A stretch of DNA of 64,000 nt from Halichoerus grypus (GCF_964656455.1 NC_135726.1:23509168-23573167); one strand, 5' to 3'; counted from the stretch's first letter, positions 11,114 through 23,504 are shown. A program made the numbers and translations. The notes: generated by a model from the sequence alone, not told the origin.

Positions 11114-12024
11114 TTTACCCATCTTGTGTCCTGCTCATTAATTTAATGTTCTTTTATTGACTTCCTTCTCTTCCCTGTCTCATTGTTTCACTTCCTCACC
11201 ATACTCTGGGATAACCAAACAAATAAATTACTTGCACCCAAATACTTGCAAGACATTTTATAAATATATACATGAATTATATCTGTTTAATATACTTACA
11301 CATCTATTTTACCAAACTAATACACGCACGTACACACATATATGTGCATATATATCATAAATAAGTAAATATATATATAAAAATTGTGGTGCCTGATAAA
11401 AACGTTTTATTTATAGGCTACATCATAACTTCTTCTATGCTATTCTTAGATCAGGCTATGCTATATATTAAGGCAGAAAGAAAGCATAAATGATTTACTG
11501 TGGAGTACTTTCCTTGAGACTTAGTCTTTAGGTAGAAGAAATAAAGAGGGGCATTCTACCTAGTGGTAACTTTCCATTATTCTTCTTCTTGCCTCATAAT
11601 GGATAAAATGATGCAGGAATACCTTCTACAAAGAAACTTTTTTCCAAATAAGGTAACTTTCAACTTTGTATCATGTAAGACAATATTCACAGGTTTCAGG
11701 GATTAGAATATGAACATATTCCACGTGGCCAACATCCAACTCAATACAACATTCTAACCTATCTTACAATATTATAAGAATCAAACAAGACATAGAATGC
11801 ACCCAGCACATAGCGAGAAAGCAATACATGCTGAAATTTGCATTTCCATCATCTTTATCATGAATAGATTTTTTTCATTTTTGACTACAAGTCTATGCAA
11901 GAACATGCTTGACATGGAATTTATCCCAACAAATTAGAGAATAAAATGTCCAATCGTGATTCGTATTTTATGAAAATATTTCAAAGTAAAAAATTTTTAT
12001 CTCAAGCTATGATCATGAATTATA
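11114..12024. other. AT-rich DNA with a CA/TA patch
   Basis: A low-complexity patch lies at 11325-11385 (acacgcacgtacacacatata and tatatatataaaa). No gene is seen. Confidence 0.5.
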
Positions 12025-12080
12025 TATATGTGAGTGTGTGTGTTTGCCTGAGTGTGTTTGCACATGTGCATATGTGTATA
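12025..12080. repeat. Imperfect TG/TATG low-complexity tract
   Basis: Alternating purine-pyrimidine text (atatatatgtgagtgtgtgtg, then broken tgtttg, catgtgcatatgtgtata). A degenerated TG microsatellite. Confidence 0.7.
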
Positions 12081-14329
12081 TTATACTCTAAACATGTAGG
12101 ACACATTCATTTCTATTGCATTGCGCAGGGTTTAACTTCATTATGCTAAAAGAATTGGTGTTTATAACACCGTCACAACAAATATCCAGTTATACATTTT
12201 ATTAACAATCAAGAAGTCTCTATATGTCTGATGAGAACATTTTCCAATGTATTTTCAATTCATTTCCACTCACACCTTTCCAGAGAAAATAGAATACCTT
12301 CTTACTCTCACAGTATGCTGAAGAAAATAAATTTCACGTTACCTTATTTCTTCATTACAAATTTACAAAAGCTATTTTAGGATATTCACATGCTATTTTA
12401 TATATATGTATTTTTTCCCCAAATAAGCTTATAACTTTCAAAGACTTCTGAAATAAAAAATGTTTTTGTAGAAGGTGCTATACTGTTTTTTTTTTTTTAA
12501 CTTTAAAGAGTAGAAGATAGTTTTGTGTATAATTTATATCAGAACTTGAAAACAGTCAAAGTTGTAGGTGAAGATATTCAGTGTGGTAATCATGCCATTA
12601 AAACAATTAAGAGAACAAAATCTATTTATAAAGATACATGTACCAAAATGTGTGAATGTTATAAAAATAATTTCCTTTGCAAAATGAAAATAATTTTCTA
12701 TACTTTTAAGAATTAAAATTTGTTTGACATTAGTCTAATGAATTATTTAAAATTTTGTAAATAGCTGAGAGATCCATTATTATTTCATTTAATTTTGAGG
12801 ACACATTATTCTTCATTCTCAAATACTTAAATACATTGTCATACAACTGTATCAATTTTGATTTGGTAGTAAGTGTCACACTCAAGTTAGCCAATAATTT
12901 AGATCAATGTATTTTCAATAGGGCAATTTATTTCAAAATAGTTGTCAGTCTTAAAATACTAAAGTGATTTATGTGTCAAGTAAGTGGTAAGTACAGAAGT
13001 GGGAAGAAGGAGAGATTTTTCCCCCCATTCTGCCTTGAAAGTGATGGAGGAAATGTTGGCAAGCCCACTCCTGGGACTCGGAATTGTATTCCTTAGGGGG
13101 GCTGATGGAGATGAGGAAAGTATAATGGGGGGGGTTGTGCTGAGCTGACAAACAGACATCCTCCAAATATCTTCTTTCAAGCACCCTTGTCATTACAATA
13201 GGATCTGGAGATAGGACTTCAAATGTCCTTAATGTTCAAACCTTGACATTTCAAACCTGCCATATTTCTACCAGTATAATGATATGGGCAAAGGGTCTAA
13301 TATGTAAATTGGTCAGTCATTTTTCTCTATAAAGCACACTGCCATCCCAAGACTTTATTTATTCTTCAACCCATTGAAGTCTTGGCAGAGAACACGATGT
13401 CGAATTTAAAGCCTTAAAGAGAAAATAAAATAGATAGGGGTCTCAGTGGCTGTTAGCAAACCTGCTGGTTCTTCTCAAGCAAATAAGACTCCATTTGAGT
13501 AACTTCAAATTATGCTCATAATGGTGTGAGAAATGCTATTTCACATCCAGGGTATTAAAAAAAAAATCGCAGCTTTTCCTCTCCTTTCTTTCTCCCATTG
13601 ATTTATTCATTTTCCTCCATTAAAGTATTATTAAATTGATTATTGATTCTCCTGAGTCTTCACTTTGTGTCCCTTGACCGAAGTTAGTATAAATAATTAG
13701 TACTGGGTACCAAACGGTAAATATTCTTTGATTTAGTCAGGAATCATATTAAAATCATAGAACCCATTGGAAATGTAGTTGCATTTATTTGATAAATACC
13801 AGTGGAAAGGAAAAAGGTTGATGAATTACTGGAGCTAATAGCAAGAGGCTTTACTGTATTTCATTGCCTGCATTTAGGAAGCTTTCCTCGTTTTTACTAT
13901 CCTATGATGCATAGTTATTGACTAATCAAATAAAAAAACACCGGGTCTAACATCTCCTAGGTGAAATATTATTGTTTGATGTCTTGCTAACATTGCAGAT
14001 GGCTTCTATTTCGAGTTCTCTCTCTTGCCAACTAAGCTGGGGGGTATGATGGGGGGCGGACAGGAAAGCATGGGTAAGACATTTACTCTCTACCTTGGCT
14101 TTCTTATATATAATGGTGAAGTTACTATACAGCAAGAGACATTTCAGGAGGCAAAAAGAATTCAGTATTAAGATGAAAGCATAGATAACTAGGAGAAAAT
14201 GGAATAGGCTGTTGAGAAAAATTTCTGACAAGTGGATACAGTTTTAAATTTAGAAATAAAGAAGGAATCACAAAGCAACACATCAACAAAAAGCTATAAA
14301 AAGTCTATTTCAAAAAAAGCTGCCAAAAG
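12081..14329. other. Unique AT-rich DNA, no gene seen
   Basis: Overlapping minus-strand frames near 12959-13193 and one at 13947-14231 are open by chance as far as I can judge. They have no recognisable domain, and two overlap in different frames. Confidence 0.45.
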
Positions 14330-15040
14330 TATTTCCAGCAAATGTGACAAACTGACAAAGTCTTTATTAATACAGAAAAGTTATACAAATCAATAAAAAA
14401 ACACCAAAAAATTCAAGAAATAAAGTAGAAAAGGCCCGAACAGACCATTTACAAGATGAAATGTGAAACAGTTTTCAAGTATATGGAAAAAAGATTTCTA
14501 TCTCAATAGTAATCAAACAAATGAAGACATTTTTAAGTTATAATATATCCCTATAAGACTGGCAAATATTTTATGCTTATACATACATAATATAGGTTAT
14601 GTAATATTATATTTTACATGTAAAATAATATCATATAACATGATATATGTAATATATTTTATGTTATATAATTGTCATTTATGTACATATAAAGACACAC
14701 ATGTAACTAATAATTAATACCCTCAAATGTAAGAGAAAACCAAGATACATTTCTTCAAGTGTTATTGCCAGTGATATCATCTTAGAGAATTAATCCTAAA
14801 CGCAAATTTCTATGCAATAACATAATTTTTGCAATATTAGTTAATATTGACTAAAAAAGTGGTAAACAATTGATTTATTCAATGACAGAGGTATGGCTAA
14901 AGTAAACCAATAAATATTATGTTGCTATCAAAATTATATTCTGAATACTATAGAGCAAGAAGAAAAATTATATGTGAATTAAATGCTATGAAAACTGAGA
15001 GCGTAACTACTATTAATATTTTTTATCTCTACTGTATTTT
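14330..15040 (+). mobile_element. Old L1 (L1M-type) ORF2 3' region, sense
   Basis: 'gaacagaccatttacaagatg', 'tctcaatagtaatcaaacaaatg' and 'ataagactggcaaatatttt' follow the L1 ORF2 C-terminal text (gaacagacaattcacagaagag...ctagtaatcaagg...atcagattggcaaa). Later 'tattatgttgctatcaaaat' fits the L1 stretch encoding the 'YYAAI'-like end. An AT-rich expansion at about 14570-14700 interrupts it. No intact frame remains. Confidence 0.6.
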
Positions 15041-15048
15041 AAAGTAAT

Positions 15049-15073
15049 GTGTGCGTGTGTGTGTGTGTGTGTA
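15049..15073. repeat. (GT)n microsatellite
   Basis: A pure GT run after one gtgcgt interruption, at the 3' edge of the old L1. Confidence 0.9.
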
Positions 15074-18000
15074 TTTTAGGCACAAAATCTTGGAAACTTC
15101 CCTGACTTCTTGCTATCTTCTACAAACCATGTATAATCCATCAGGAAATCCATTTCACTTTACCTTCAAACTATATCCAGAATCTGACCTGTCTAGCTCC
15201 ATTGCTACTTCCAAGTCATTCTTTGTCCTTTCTTCTGCAATGCTTCTTTTGGAATGGATTCTCTCAGAGGTCCATCCACTTCCTGCTTTTGTAATCATGC
15301 CATTTACCACTACCCACAAGCATGGATATATCCCTTCCTTGGGCTACTTTTCTTTCCTCACAAAATGGATGGCCAAGCACACAGTTCAAAACTCTGACAC
15401 TGAGATTTCTTCCCACCAGTCATTCAGTCATTCAGTCAACCCCTGAGGAGGGCTATAGTGTAGGAAGAGGGCACGTTAGGCTTTCATCCACATACAAAGC
15501 CAACACACCTATAAACAAACTTGGCCTTTTTCCTACTCCATCAGTTGGCCATAGGTTCTTCCCTAATGGTATAGGCACAAGCTGAAGGAGAGGAGGCTGT
15601 GTAGCAGTTGTTGATGATATGGGTTCTATGCCATTTGTTCATGCAGTTTTCATTTACCTCTGAATGTACTCTGCCCAGTCTCTTGAATGTACCATTTTCA
15701 ACTTAGGAAGGATTGTTGCTGATGCCTCCAACTCTAGGACTTATTAGAACTGAAAAAATCAAAGGCATGGTAGTTGTTTCTGGTTATATGGCCATTTGAT
15801 GACCTATAATCAAATACTCTATCTCCATAAATACCTAATAGCATACTGGAATCTATTTTTTAAATGCTATATAGATTTCTACTATAGATAGCATGGCCTG
15901 ACACCAGAACACTAGGATTCTACATTGCAATCCCCTAAATTGGCTTGGCATGAATTCCACATGGTATCTTTTTCCCTTATAGATGACATCTAATGTCATA
16001 TAGTGTGCTACATCTTATGGCCCAAGTGGCAGAGTAATCTGTACCACAGCTGGGACCTAATATTAAGTCCTTTCCAATTCTAAACTCCATTTAAGGTGGT
16101 AGTCTTCTGTATCATTCAGTTAACAGTTTGAAGCAATGTGTGGAATATGGTGCATACAGAATTGAAAATGAACAAAGCACAATGGTGCTTCCTTTTTATT
16201 TGCGAGAGATGCAAGACGCGATTACTTGTATTTTACTTTAGAGATAATATCTTGGTTTGTTGTAGACCACCAGACCCTCACAAACTGTATTCATTTGCTG
16301 AGTCCTTGTTCGTATAGGTTTCATCTCCCATTTTCAGAAATGCATATATCTTGCCAACTCTTCCAGTGCATTAGGCGAGGGTGGCTTTTTTATCTGATTA
16401 AATAGATATGAAAGATATTGTAGACAAATGTGAAGTTGTGTAGGAGATCCAAATAATATGAGATCCCTTTTATTATAGTTCTTATAATCCTGGGGTAGTT
16501 TTATTCTTTTCCACTTGGCCTTCCTTCACCACTGTGATAGCTTTTATCCCAGATGCCAAGAAACTGATGTGTGTGTGTGGCAGGGGTGGGGGCGGGGGGT
16601 GTAGGGGACTGCTTTCAGCAACCAAATATATCTGTGTTAAAATGATCACTGAGTAGTTCCATAAATCCAGTGCACCCACTATGAGCCAGATATGCCCAGG
16701 ACTCTTTTTTATTGCCTGGTCACTATAAATTATATTCCAGGGGAAGGAAGATGGGTATAATAAAGCTTCAGGTCCTGGGTCATTGACGCAAAAACGGACT
16801 CTGCTTCATGCAGTCTTCAAAATGTCTAGATAGTACCTTTTTCAAGTATTTAGCAACCTAAGTAAATAGTTACTGGTCCATTTGGAAAAGGATGGGAAAA
16901 ATCATTACTGTATACCATGTTTCTTTTCTTTTCTTTTTTTTTACTGGATTAAGAATTCTGGCCTCTTCTTCAGTCAATGGGTTGCAGGTCTAAAAAGATA
17001 ATCATTTCTATTAGGGGGGCTTTATGATTATTCACCTTTGATTTATTTTGATTATATAGACTGATCCATATCCTTGTTGCCTGCTTATCTACCTTGCCCT
17101 CTGGGGATCCTATTTACCACCTCAATAGTAATATGTGCATTAGGGTCCCTTGGCTGTCTCTCCAACTTTTCTGCTTGTTACAATAATAGCTCCCTCCATG
17201 CTTCTAATAACTAAATATCACCACTTGGTCTCTATTATTTTGGGGACCCTATTGTCCCTATTGTCATAATGGAACCGATTTCTGTAACCAAATATTCTAC
17301 CATTAGCTCTGGCCCTCAGAAGAAGTTACAATAGTTTCTCAGTATTGCTAGTGACCCTCTCACCAGCAAATTCCTTATCACTTAGTAAGTCCAGTGCCTT
17401 CTGTCTTTGTGTGAGATATAATTAATGAACTTTTTAGGTGACAAAGTATCTCTAACCTCACATGCCCATTCCTATAAGCCTTTTGGTCCCTTCTTCTAGT
17501 TTCTGCCATGGGAATACTGGCATTTCTGTTTTGCCTACTGTGGATCATTTACTCCAAGATTGTAAGAGTCATCCTGGCAGAAAGTTAACACCCTCTTCCA
17601 TGGTTCTTTACATAGTGGTAAACCCTGCCTCATGGAAGAGTCCTCTTATACTGATAAATGCTCCATTGTCAAACTTTATGTTTGCCTCCCAACCTCACCC
17701 CTCCCAACAACAACAAAAAAATACTATTATTATTATTATTAAATATTATATCCTTCCAAGTAATCTCTTTCCTTCCTTAGCAGGTCTAGGATTTTCCCAG
17801 TTGGCATAGGTCATGACTTGACCTAGTTATTGGTCTGATGACTAGAAGAGGAGGTTGGAGCATTATCTTGAGGAAGGCATGTGTCTTGCAAGGCAAGACT
17901 CTGCATCATCTGCAAGCAAATGTATGGGGAGGTCCTAGTCTTTATTCAGGATAAGAAAGATACTTCTATAGGCAGAGAAAATTTAGGGAAATTTGGGGAT

Positions 18001-18539
18001 TCCAGATCTTTCAGTGAATCAACATAATGTTTCTATCCCAGATCTCATGGTCCCAGTTACTCTCATTAGAAATTCTGACCTGGAATGGTTTTAAAAATTC
18101 AAAATCATAAAAAAAAAATCAAGATTATCTAGGAATTCTGCTGTCATTAAAATTAAGTTTACAACCTGATCCTCTGCTTCTTCTGAGCTCAAACTCTAGA
18201 AGATGATTCTCTTTCATATGCTACCATAAAACGATTCTGACTTTTTAATTTAGCTTTTAATTGGCTATTTGATTTTTAATTTTTCACTTACTTTCACTAT
18301 CTTTCTCTAATACATTGATAGCTCCCAGCAAGAGGCATATGATCCTATAATATTTATCATTATAAGATTCATAGAACCTCTCAAATGCATGAGATATTAC
18401 ACCTGCCGGAGTATTTTCTTCCACAATATCATGTCTCAACTCACCACTAGTGAAAGTTTTCACATTTGCACCTCTGTAGCATTCCAGGTGATGTCAAGAC
18501 ACAATCAGTCATGTGGTCTATTGCAAGCTGGGTACAAAT
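15074..18539. other. Long unassigned stretch, possible ancient ERV-L-like remnant
   Basis: No gene can be supported. From about 16.2 to 17.7 kb the plus strand reads like the reverse of an ancient class III (ERV-L/MaLR-type) internal region; phrases such as 'taagccttttggtccc' with 'agtttctgccatggg', and 'agtcctcttatactgataaa', have that style. I cannot confirm this by eye, no LTR pair frames it, and no open frame of retroviral length is present. The frames at 15051-15446 and 17462-17809 show no recognisable domain. Confidence 0.3.
16583..16607 (+). other. G-quadruplex-type motif
   Basis: Four G tracts (4, 5, 6 and 4 Gs) are separated by loops of 1, 1 and 4 bases, directly after a short GT run at 16569-16579. 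This fits the usual G3+ N1-7 folding rule. No gene start is seen nearby. Confidence 0.75.
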
Positions 18540-18657
18540 TCTCATTCTAAATATGTAAAGAATTTTATAACTCAATAACTAAAGGACAAACAATCCAATT
18601 GAAAATGAGCAAAGAATTACAAATAGCAAACAAGCATATGAAAAGATACTCAACATC

Positions 18658-18867
18658 TGGGGTACCTGGGTGGCTCAGTCGGTTAAGCAGTTGCCTTCGG
18701 CTCAGGTCATGATCTCAGGGTCCTGAGATCAAGCCCTGCATCAGGCTCCCTACTCAGTGGGGAGTCTGCTTCTCCCTCTTGTTCTGCCCCTCTGCCCACT
18801 CATGCTCTCTCTCTCTCTCTTGCTCACTCTATCTCTCTCAAATAAATAAATAAAATCTTTAAAAAAC
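18658..18867 (+). mobile_element. Can-SINE, plus strand, in L1
   Basis: The head tggggtacctgggtggctca is slightly diverged. A long CT/CTCT tail precedes aaataaataaataaaatctt. The perfect 13-bp TSD gatactcaacatc (18645-18657, 18868-18880) is L1 sequence, so the L1 predates it. Confidence 0.97.
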
Positions 18868-19011
18868 GATACTCAACATCATTAATTATTAGTAATTTAT
18901 AAATCAAAACGACAATGAGATGCTACTTCACCTACTACAAATGACCACATTCAACAATACAGAAAATAACAAGTATTGGTGAGGATGTGAAGAAACTAGA
19001 ATGGAAGTAAC

Positions 19012-19088
19012 ATTCCATTCTGATAATTATCCCAATGACCTTTCCATTAGAGTCTACCACTCCCCAGAATCTGTTTGTAATGAAAATA
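19012..19088 (+). repeat. 77-bp foreign patch in L1, homologous to 21796-21868
   Basis: L1 text stops after 'gaagaaactagaa' and resumes at 'ctcatacattactaatgg'. The sequence between shares 'attccattctga', 'aattatcccaatga' and 'ttagagtc' with 21796-21868. By eye there are 6-7 substitutions and one 4-bp gap. It has no poly(A) and I see no TSD, so it is not a normal retrotransposon insertion. Confidence 0.8.
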
Positions 19089-19202
19089 GCTCATACATTA
19101 CTAATGGTGACATAAAATAATACAGCCACTATGGAAAATAGTTTGGCATGTCTTCAACAAGTCAAAACAAATACCATAGGAATGAGAAATATCACACCTA
19201 CA

Positions 19203-19399
19203 GGGGCACCTGGATGGCTCAGTCAGTTAAGCATCCAACTCTTGATTTCACTCAGGTCATGATCTGAGGGTCATTAGAATGAGCCCCACATCGGGCTCTT
19301 GGTCAGCATGGAGTCTGCTTGAGACTCTCCCTCTCCCTCTGTCCTCCTCCCCCCCTCATGCTCTCTCTCAAATAAATAAATAAAATCTTAAAAAAAAAA
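19203..19399 (+). mobile_element. Older-type Can-SINE, plus strand, in L1
   Basis: The head ggggcacctggatggctcag is followed by 'catccaactcttgatttc', a variant of the tRNA-related part unlike most copies here, then a CT-rich tail and aaataaataaataaaatctt. The 17-bp TSD gaaatRtcacacctaca (19186-19202, 19400-19416) has one mismatch. Confidence 0.96.
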
Positions 19400-19926
19400 G
19401 AAATGTCACACCTACATACATACCCCGCAAAATTAAAAACAGGTTTTCAAGCAAAAACCTGAAATATAAATTTCAAACATATGAATGTTCATAGCTGTAC
19501 TATTCATAAGAGCCAAAAGGTAGAAACAACAGAAGTGTCCATTAATGAATTAATAGATAAACAAAATCATATATCCATACGATAGAATATTCTTAGCTAT
19601 GAAAAGGAACAAAGCATTGATACATGCTACAACATGAATGAATCTTGGAAACATTGTACTAAATAAAAGAAGCCAGACATAGAAGGCTACATATTTTATG
19701 ATTCAAATTATGTGAAATATCCAGAAAAGGAAAATCTAGAGACAGAAAGCAGATGAGTAGTTGCTTAAGCAAGGAAGGAGGGGGAATGAGGAGTTACTAC
19801 TTAATGAGTAAAGGGTTCCTGTTCAAGGTGACAAAAATTTCCTAGAACTGGAGAATGGTGATTTTGCACAAAATGTGAGGGTACTAATGCCACTGGATTA
19901 TGTAGTTTAAAATGATTAAAATTGAG

Positions 19927-20972
19927 AGTTTTGCACATTAAAGGAAACCATCAACAAAACAAAAAGGCAACACAGTGAATGGAAGAAGATATCTGCAAAT
20001 GAAATACTAAGTAAGGGACGAATACCCAAAATATATTTTAAAAAACGTATACAACTCAATAACAAAAAAACAAACAATCCAATTAAAAACTGGGCAGGGG
20101 ACATTCTTCAAAAAAAAACAAAAAAAAAGACATACAGATGGCCAACAAACATATGAAAAGATGTTCAACATCACTAATCATGAGGGAAACACAAATCAAA
20201 ACCACAATGAGATACCACCTCATACCAGTCATAATGGTTAGTGTCAAAAAGACAAGAAATGACAAGTGTTGGCAAGGGTGTGGAGAACAGAGAATCTTTG
20301 TGCCCTGTTGGTGGGAATTACTACAACCACTGTGAAAAATAGTGTGGAGATTCCTCAAAAAGTTAAAAATAGAAATACCATATTTACCCAAAGAAAACAA
20401 AAACAATAATCCAAAAAGATATATGCATGCTTGTGCCAACTGCAGCATTATTTACAATACCCAAGATATGGAAGCAACCCAAGTGTCCATCAACAGAAGA
20501 ATGGATAAGTGTAGAACATTACTCAGCCATAAAAAACAATGAGATCTTATCATCTGCAACAACATTGATGGAACTAGAGGATACTATGCTAAGTGAAATA
20601 AGTCAGATAAAGACAAATACCATATGAATTCACTAATATGTGGAATCTAAAAAACAAAACAAATGAACCAAAACACAGATGCTTAAATAGAGAGAGTGAA
20701 CTGGTGGTTGCCAGAGGGAGGTGGGTGGGATATGGGCAAAACAGAAAAAGGGGAGGAACAAACTTCTAGTTATAAAATAAGTAACTCACAGAGATAAAAT
20801 TACAGCATAGGGAATATACTCAATAATATTGTAATAACATTGTATGGTGAGAGATGGTGACTACACTTATTGTGGTGAGCATTAAGTTATATACAGAATT
20901 GTCAAATCAATATGTTGTACACCTGAGACTTAGAATACTGTATGCCAACTATACTTCAATTAAAAAAGATGC
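19927..20972 (+). mobile_element. Second L1 3' half, nested in the first
   Basis: Begins at 'gcacattaaaggaaacc' (L1: gcacagcaaaggaaacc), runs through 'accacaatgagataccacct', 'tgttggcaagggtgtggag', 'ggaagcaacccaagtgtcc' and the plus-frame peptide bits WKQPKCPS and EEWI of the ORF2 C-terminus, and ends 'aactatacttcaattaaaa'. The outer L1 tail resumes just after it, so it inserted into that tail. It is 5'-truncated, about 1 kb long, and has no intact frame. Confidence 0.85.
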
Positions 20973-21037
20973 AACAGTATTAAATACAAAAAAATAGTAA
21001 GTTTTATTTTATGTATATGTAACCACAGTAAAGAACA

Positions 21038-21241
21038 GGGGTGCCTGGGTGGCTCAGTCAGTTAGGCGGCTGCCTTCAGCTGAGGTCATGATCTCAGGGT
21101 CCTGGGATGGAACCCCACATCGGGCTCCTTGCTCAGCAGAGAGCCTGCTTTTCCCTCTCCCTCTGCCTGCCACTCTGCCTACTTGTGCTCTCTATCTCTC
21201 TGTCAAATAAATAAATAAAATCTTTAAAAAAAAAAAAAAAA
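21038..21241 (+). mobile_element. Can-SINE, plus strand, at L1 3' end
   Basis: Head ggggtgcctgggtggctcag, CT-rich tail with 'ctgcctacttgtgctctct', aaataaataaataaaatctt and an A tract of about 15. The TSD is short and imperfect (aaagaacag before, aaagaataa after). It inserted at the end of the outer L1. Confidence 0.95.
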
Positions 21242-23496
21242 GAATAAAATCCCATCCAAATTCTGCTGCATGGGACCAATGTATCACCAACATTTTTATA
21301 TCATATTCCTCAGAAAACAGACTGTACCTTCAGGACATTTCTTGGAGAGAACTATAGAAAACAACTGTGAGGGACTGAAAGAAGCAGGATTGGACAGAAG
21401 GAGAAGTTGAGCTGTTGTGCAGCTGCAAAGGAAGCCTTGGCTAATCCTACAACTAGCTCTGGTGATGGCTTAATCGTTCGAATATTTCAAAATTAAGGCT
21501 AGGGGTAAGATCTTCATACTTGAATTTCTACCAGATACAGAGACTGTTCCCAGAGAGGGGACCCTAGCATTTAGTGAAGCTGTGAACTTTGGCCAAAGGC
21601 AGTTTCCTGAAGAAAGACTCAGCCATGAATCATTCATATCTGCCACTATTAGCGGCTGTAGAAATATGAGCCCCAGCCTCGAAAAGGAGAGTCTGATTGG
21701 TGTCTACACCACATCAGTCAGTACAACACATAAGGCAGAAATACTTTCTATTCCTATATTCTGATTCACCAGCATGGAATAAAATTGATAGTAGAATTCC
21801 ATTCTGACAATTATCCCAATGATCTTTCCGTTAGAGTCCACCATTCCCAAGAATCCGTAATGAAAATAATCACCTCTCCAATCTTTTTGGCCATTTTGGT
21901 AAATGGAATGCTTTGAAATGGTGATGTCCATCTAGATATTCATCCTTAGTTGGGCTACATGTCATAAATTTTCAGGAAAGCCCTGATTGTAAATTGTCTC
22001 TTTCCAAGTCCGTATCACTTCTCATCAAACGTTTATCTATCCATATTCAACTAAATCATTAACTGATTGTAAGTAATTACTTTACTTCAACCAGATCTCC
22101 TTTAATACTTTTATTTACTTACTTATGTCTTCCCAGCTTCATGACACTTTTTTCTTACAAAAGTCAGCATATGGTCCTCTTCCTTGTACTCCTCTCAGGC
22201 TTGTGGAGCCAGTACGTCGAGACTTGGAAGTGCTTTGGAATGAAGTTTCCTTGCGATCCTCTGAGGAAGGGTGTTGGAATATGAAGGTTTCAGAACCTTT
22301 GTTTAGTTTAAGACATACTGAGGCACAAATTACTCTGGAGACCTTCCCTGTGGCATCAAACTAAAGCCACCCTCTGTGGGACTGTCAGTAGACTGAGGGA
22401 AGGAGGATAGGAAATGGGAGAGAACCAAGCAATGACTCAACTGCATGGATCTTATTTCAGGTTCTACAGCTGGAAATCTACCCTAAGACTCTAACTGTAG
22501 ACAATCGTACCATATCTGCAACTAATAACTGCCTTAACTCTTGCAAACATTTTAACAAGAACATGTCCCTGGCAAGGGAACTCTACACTAAGGTTATACA
22601 GGAAGGAGTCTTCAATCCAATTATAAACTCCTTGCAATTTGGTTAAAAGCACTTTAATGATTACTTAACTGTATAGCAACAGATGGTTTTGCTGATTTCT
22701 TCACAAGCATAAAAAGCATTTGATATGGTATAATACTGGCTATACAAAAAGCAGACCAGAGAAAGATTTTTTTTGGTGGTGATATGGTTTCCTATCTTTT
22801 GCTTGGATTAATGACTTCTTGCTCAAAAGAACAACATGGTTTATCTTTCCAAGTGCCCTAGTCAGGGTGTTGATTGTCTCTCACATTGTCCTCAAGAGCA
22901 CCTTTATAACAGTGTTCTGAAAGCAAGGTTCCCAGAGACGCTGACCATGAGGAAAGTATGCTGAATGTAAGAGCCACCCTAATGGGTAGCTGTGGCCTTG
23001 TCCAGACCATAAAGCAGCAAAGGAGATTGGGTGGTCAATCCGCAGAGTGGAGCATCACTCTGGGTTTATTTTGCTGAAGCCCAAATGGTGGAAATTCAAC
23101 TTCTGGCTGTGTAAGGAAAATAAAGAGACAATGGCATTTTCACTCTCCTAAGCAGTTTATCCAGATCAATACGGGAAAGACTGCTGCTTCGCTGTGGTTG
23201 ATCTGAGCCTTAATTAAGGATTTTGCTCTCTAAGGTTGGCGTGCCAGCCACCTTCATGAGTATTAGGGTATTGAGTTTCTCTTTCTAAAATAGAGACTTA
23301 AGACAATATCAGCATGCCAAACACAACTGAGGATGATTTTTTGAAAAAATCCATAAGCTAGGTTTGTTTAAGTTTTTCTAAAATAGATTTAAGATCTGAG
23401 TAAAAATATCCCCATGTTTTGTTTTGCATTATGAATAGATCACAACATCATAATACAGCAGAAAAGACCCCTTTTAGTCTTGCTTTTTTTTTTTTT
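21242..23496. other. Unassigned DNA, GC-richer than surroundings
   Basis: No repeat I can name. A 75-codon minus-strand frame at 21704-21931 and plus frames at 21582-21764 and 22125-22364 occur in this block. The text is less AT-biased than most of the window, which could mean an old retroviral or processed-gene remnant, but I recognise no product. It contains the patch at 21796-21868. Confidence 0.35.
21796..21868 (+). repeat. Copy of the patch found inside L1 at 19012
   Basis: A 73-bp homolog of 19012-19088. Here it is embedded in continuous unique-looking sequence and lies within a longer minus-strand open frame, so this is the likelier donor locus. Confidence 0.75.
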
Positions 23497-23500
23497 TTTT
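23472..23500. repeat. T tract
   Basis: A run of about 18 T at 23484-23501, followed by pyrimidine-rich DNA at the edge of the L2 fragment. No clear SINE body is attached. Confidence 0.7.
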
Positions 23501-23504
23501 TTGT

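Larger units (their letters stand above)
18540..21037 (+). mobile_element. Old L1, sense, host to nested insertions
   Basis: L1 ORF2 C-terminal to 3'-end text appears in order in five pieces: 18540-18657, 18868-19003, 19089-19202, 19400-19925 and about 20990-21037. Between them sit two Can-SINEs, a foreign 77-bp patch and a whole second L1 3' half. Landmarks are 'caaacaatccaattgaaaat', 'aagtattggtgaggatgtga', 'ttcatagctgtactattcat', 'agaagccagacatagaagg', and finally 'agtaagttttattttatgta', the terminal text of this L1 type. Frames are destroyed. Confidence 0.82.

Noticed and set aside
15051..15446. 131-codon plus-strand frame
   Set aside because: Starts in a GT microsatellite and shows no family features. 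An overlapping frame at 15322-15585 is also open.
15074..18539. A provirus with genes
   Set aside because: Only a vague ERV-L-like style on one strand. There is no LTR pair, no frame of gag/pol/env length and no motif I can point to.
20427..20627. Frame with reverse-transcriptase-family C-terminal words (WKQPKCPS, EEWI)
   Set aside because: Recognised as the decayed end of L1 ORF2 in the nested L1. It is not an independent gene and not functional.
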